Shown piece by piece: positions 61,458 through 64,000 of a stretch of DNA of 64,000 nt; positions within the stretch are counted from its first letter, which is position 1, and each line of letters begins with the position of its first letter. The stretch lies in NCBI GenBank assembly GCA_946122785.1, contig CAMGYJ010000005.1:64492200-64556199 (forward strand). The letters are read 5' to 3'. The translations under genes were made by a program, and so were the position numbers. The notes beneath the pieces are model-generated. The model saw nothing but the letters and a program-made list of their open reading frames with translations. It was not told the DNA's origin and made no database searches. Source of the stretch: Linum tenue (Eukaryota; Streptophyta; Magnoliopsida; Malpighiales; Linaceae).

Positions 61458-64000
61458 TCATAGGTCGGTATTCCGAGAGAAAGAGGGCAAAGGCCTAGCT
61501 TCCTGGGGACGAAGAATGACCAGAATGCCAAACATGCCAAGCATTGGGAGGACGACCAGCCATTTCAGCATTCTGTAGTAATACATATGGAAAGTCAGAG
61601 AGAAGTCGTCGGTGAAATATAGTCCGTTCTTGTCCACCATCTCCACCACCACTGTTCCGGTCGTCCTGACTCCAACTGTAGGAAGCTTTATACGGTACTT
61701 CCCGGGTTGGTCATAGATCTGAGATTGTGTTATCCTTCTGTCACCTTGATAGTTGCCTGGAACTAATAGTGTTGTCTACCATTGTTTTGAGAGGAGACAA
61801 ATAGTTGGTTAAAGTCATCTAGAATGGGGTGGTTTTAGTTTGTGGAAGGAAGGTGGGGAATAACTTACAGTGATATTGTAGGGTGCTTGAGATCCAGAGG
61901 GAAACCTGTGTTTATCTACTATCTCGATCTCCACCCAGAAGCTCTTTCCTTCTTCGTCCCGGAAAGCTCTCGAAGAATGTGAGATGAAGACCCCTTCACG
62001 ATTGTAGCGGTTGGCCAGATTGTTCCGTCCTTGATTAGGAGATCTCCAGGCCTGAAAAAAATTGCACAATTGAAATCAGGGGTGAAAGTATAGTGGCTGT
62101 GCTTGCTCCAGCAGTCCAGCTTATAGAAAAAGTCAGGTTTAAGAAAACGTGAGCTATAAGTTGAAAGAAGCACACACTTTTTTCAATCTCAAATCTTTAT
62201 TCAATTACTCATTATGAACATAATGGATTGTCAAACATTAAAAGCCACCTCACTGGAAAAAGTTCGACTCCATCTAAGCCCAATTGAAATGAGAATCCAT
62301 TCTTAATGTTATGCCCAGTTGTTTCCAATTCCTTTATGACTGAAAAATATATCATAGTTCAAGAGCTCTATTTTCCCCCTTTTTTTTAATAATTAGACGT
62401 AGTGCGTCCTAGCCTCCGCTGAAAAACAACCAAGGCTCAATTTTCCCTGAAAAGCATACTTCAGCAATAGTTAAGGGAAGGATCAGAACTAGAAATCCCA
62501 TGGAAGCCCAAAGGCACCAAATGTAGCCTGCTACCAAGGAAGTTAGCACACTTATTACCCTCCCGATAAATATGAGAAACAGAAATCTGCCACTCTTTTT
62601 CTAAATCCTTACTAAACACACTTTTTTCCACTGCTCCTGTAACTCGAAAAAGAAAAACACTTTTCTTTAAGCAATAGCAGGACAAAAAACACAGCCATAG
62701 CATTGTCACTGAAGATAGATAAGTTCATTTCTGTACTACCTTCAGGGGATGATGTGGAGATGGAGTGGAGAAGCAAAACACATTCCCGTTCATGGTTGTG
62801 ACGATCAGGTCCAGATCATCTCCACCATCTACATTGTCAGCCAAAACCATGCTATACCTGCACACAAAATTTAATCTGGACGTTACTATATATGCTCTTA
62901 GGGATAAGCAACAATGGGAAAGACATAAAAAATTGTGGCTTACGAAGTTTCTCCAATGTCAACAACGTCCGCACAGGAGGTAGGTCCATCTATAAGATAC
63001 AAGTAACCGTCAAATGAGGTGGTCACTAAACTAAGCCCTCTGCTTTTCTCCCCTCGTTTACTAAGATCAATGAGAAGGACTTGATTGGTCACTCTCCCAT
63101 GAGTTCTGTATGGGTAAGGGCGGACCATTGAACCATCTTTGCCACTAAGGACATATATGTTTCCTGAGAGTGTTGGAACCACCACATCAGTGTGCCCATC
63201 ACCATCGACATCGCCTACAGTTGGTTGCTGAAAAACATTATAATGTTAGATTGCTCTGATGTTAATAATCACTCCAGTGCTTCAAACTCATGCTTGAATG
63301 TGTATGAGCCTAATATGGGGTGATCACTGAAGTTCAAGTCTTTCCATAATTAAACGTTAAAAAAATTAACTCCAATATTGCTATCAACCCACTCAAAGAT
63401 CTTCGAACTCAGTGGGAAATTTCAATCTTGGTATATCACACTTAATCTCAAATTCAAAGACTGACCTGGGAAACAAGACTCTTGAGATGAATCTCCCAAA
63501 TCTCTACTCCTTGGGGAGTCCATGCAGCAATATTTCCATGTGTGTCAGTGGTCACCAGTTCAATTTTACCATCATCATTTATATCAGCAGCAACTAATCC
63601 TCCTTGAATTTCCGCCATTTCAAGTGGAAACTTTTCTCTAACGTTTCCTGGTTATATTGCAATGGATATAACGAATTAGACCAAATAGCAGATGAGCAAG
63701 TAAAAATACAGAAACCTTTCTTAGAATGTCATCGTAAGGATAACAAATGGGCAATGAATTGAAGTGGAAAAGATTAAGAATTTACCGCGGTGATCCAGGA
63801 TGTAAAACAAGCCAAATGAAGTTCCAACGAGAATGTCCAGATAGCCATCGCCATCCAGATCAGCTACAGTAGGTGTGGAATATATATATGCACGGAAGTC
63901 GGCACTATCTGTACTTAAATCTAGTTCTCTTGTCCACTTAATTTGCTTTGTGTCAAGATTAAAAACCACTATTGAGCCAGCAACATACTTTGCAATATCA
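61458..64000 (-). CDS. DEX1: DEX1-like FG-GAP membrane protein, C-terminal six exons (5' part outside window)
   Basis: Orthologue of DEFECTIVE IN EXINE FORMATION 1, which in Arabidopsis is needed for primexine formation and pollen-wall patterning. Exons on the minus strand: >64000-63786, 63647-63466, 63227-62944, 62857-62740, 62051-61869, 61775-61458. All junctions are GT-AG, phases agree, and no stop interrupts. Calcium-binding-like FG-GAP repeats are visible: [49 protein letters not shown] and [19 protein letters not shown] long luminal/extracellular segment with [20 protein letters not shown] follows, then one C-terminal transmembrane helix ([17 protein letters not shown]) and a short tail ending SRNTDL. 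The stop is at 61458-61460. About 361 codons of the roughly 890 expected are in the window; the rest lies to the right. Confidence 0.95.
62461..62709 (-). pseudogene. LINE RNase H fragment within a DEX1 intron
   Basis: In the 688-bp intron 62052-62739, the minus frame reads [20 protein letters not shown] with LVPLGFHGI. This matches the HIxREANxxADxLA end of the plant LINE-type RNase H domain. It lies in the same orientation as DEX1 and is a 5'-truncated insertion that splicing removes. Confidence 0.7.

Overview
This is a transposon-dominated stretch of a core eudicot nuclear genome. Evidence: split genes with GT-AG introns whose products match plant families (PHT4-type plastid anion transporter, DEX1, a short DUF962/Mpo1-like protein); plant-type LTR retrotransposons primed by tRNA-Asp; a Cassandra LTR carrying a 5S rRNA-like segment; plant L1 LINEs; hAT and Mutator MITEs. 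I cannot name the species from sequence alone.

Layout. 1-4684: minus-strand gag-protease LTR element with its 5' LTR. 4685-7320: AT-rich DNA, a Cassandra solo LTR and a rearranged inverted duplication of a gene-5'-end-like fragment. 7397-9053: four foldback MITEs of two families set symmetrically on (AT)n tracts. 9079-11580: remnant of a TGTAACA-type LTR and a decayed gypsy gag/protease region. 12838-21640: a small foldback element split by a complete LTR retrotransposon (13012-21447, TSD TGTAT) which is itself split by a 2,255-bp solo LTR (TSD GTAAA). 22141-26720: decayed LINE, minus strand. 27824-28285: LINE-type RNase H ORF. 29710-34063: intact eight-exon PHT4;5-like gene, plus strand. 34507-38125: an hAT element, a copia remnant, and a LINE remnant split by a MITE. 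38124-42895: Ty3/gypsy remnants, minus strand, probably two partial copies sharing one LTR. 43189-43463: Mutator-type MITE. 44132-57631: old Tat-like LTR element, minus strand, with an opposite-strand ORF region; it is split by a young three-LTR, two-body gag-protease cluster (48342-56337, TSD GATGC). 58179-59648: two hAT MITEs. 60056-60394: DUF962 gene. 61458-64000: 3' half of DEX1, minus strand.

Only three host genes are supported, and they look functionally unrelated: plastid anion transport, a membrane protein of the Mpo1-like family, and pollen-wall formation. Everything else is mobile-element sequence in layers that can be ordered by nesting. No RNA gene, CRISPR array or prokaryotic operon is present. 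I found no convincing new biochemical system; the notable signals are structural: a multi-LTR tandem, three-level nesting, arrays of short GC-rich inverted repeats in several LTR families, a MITE superfamily with a shared core, and TE-borne gene-like leaders.
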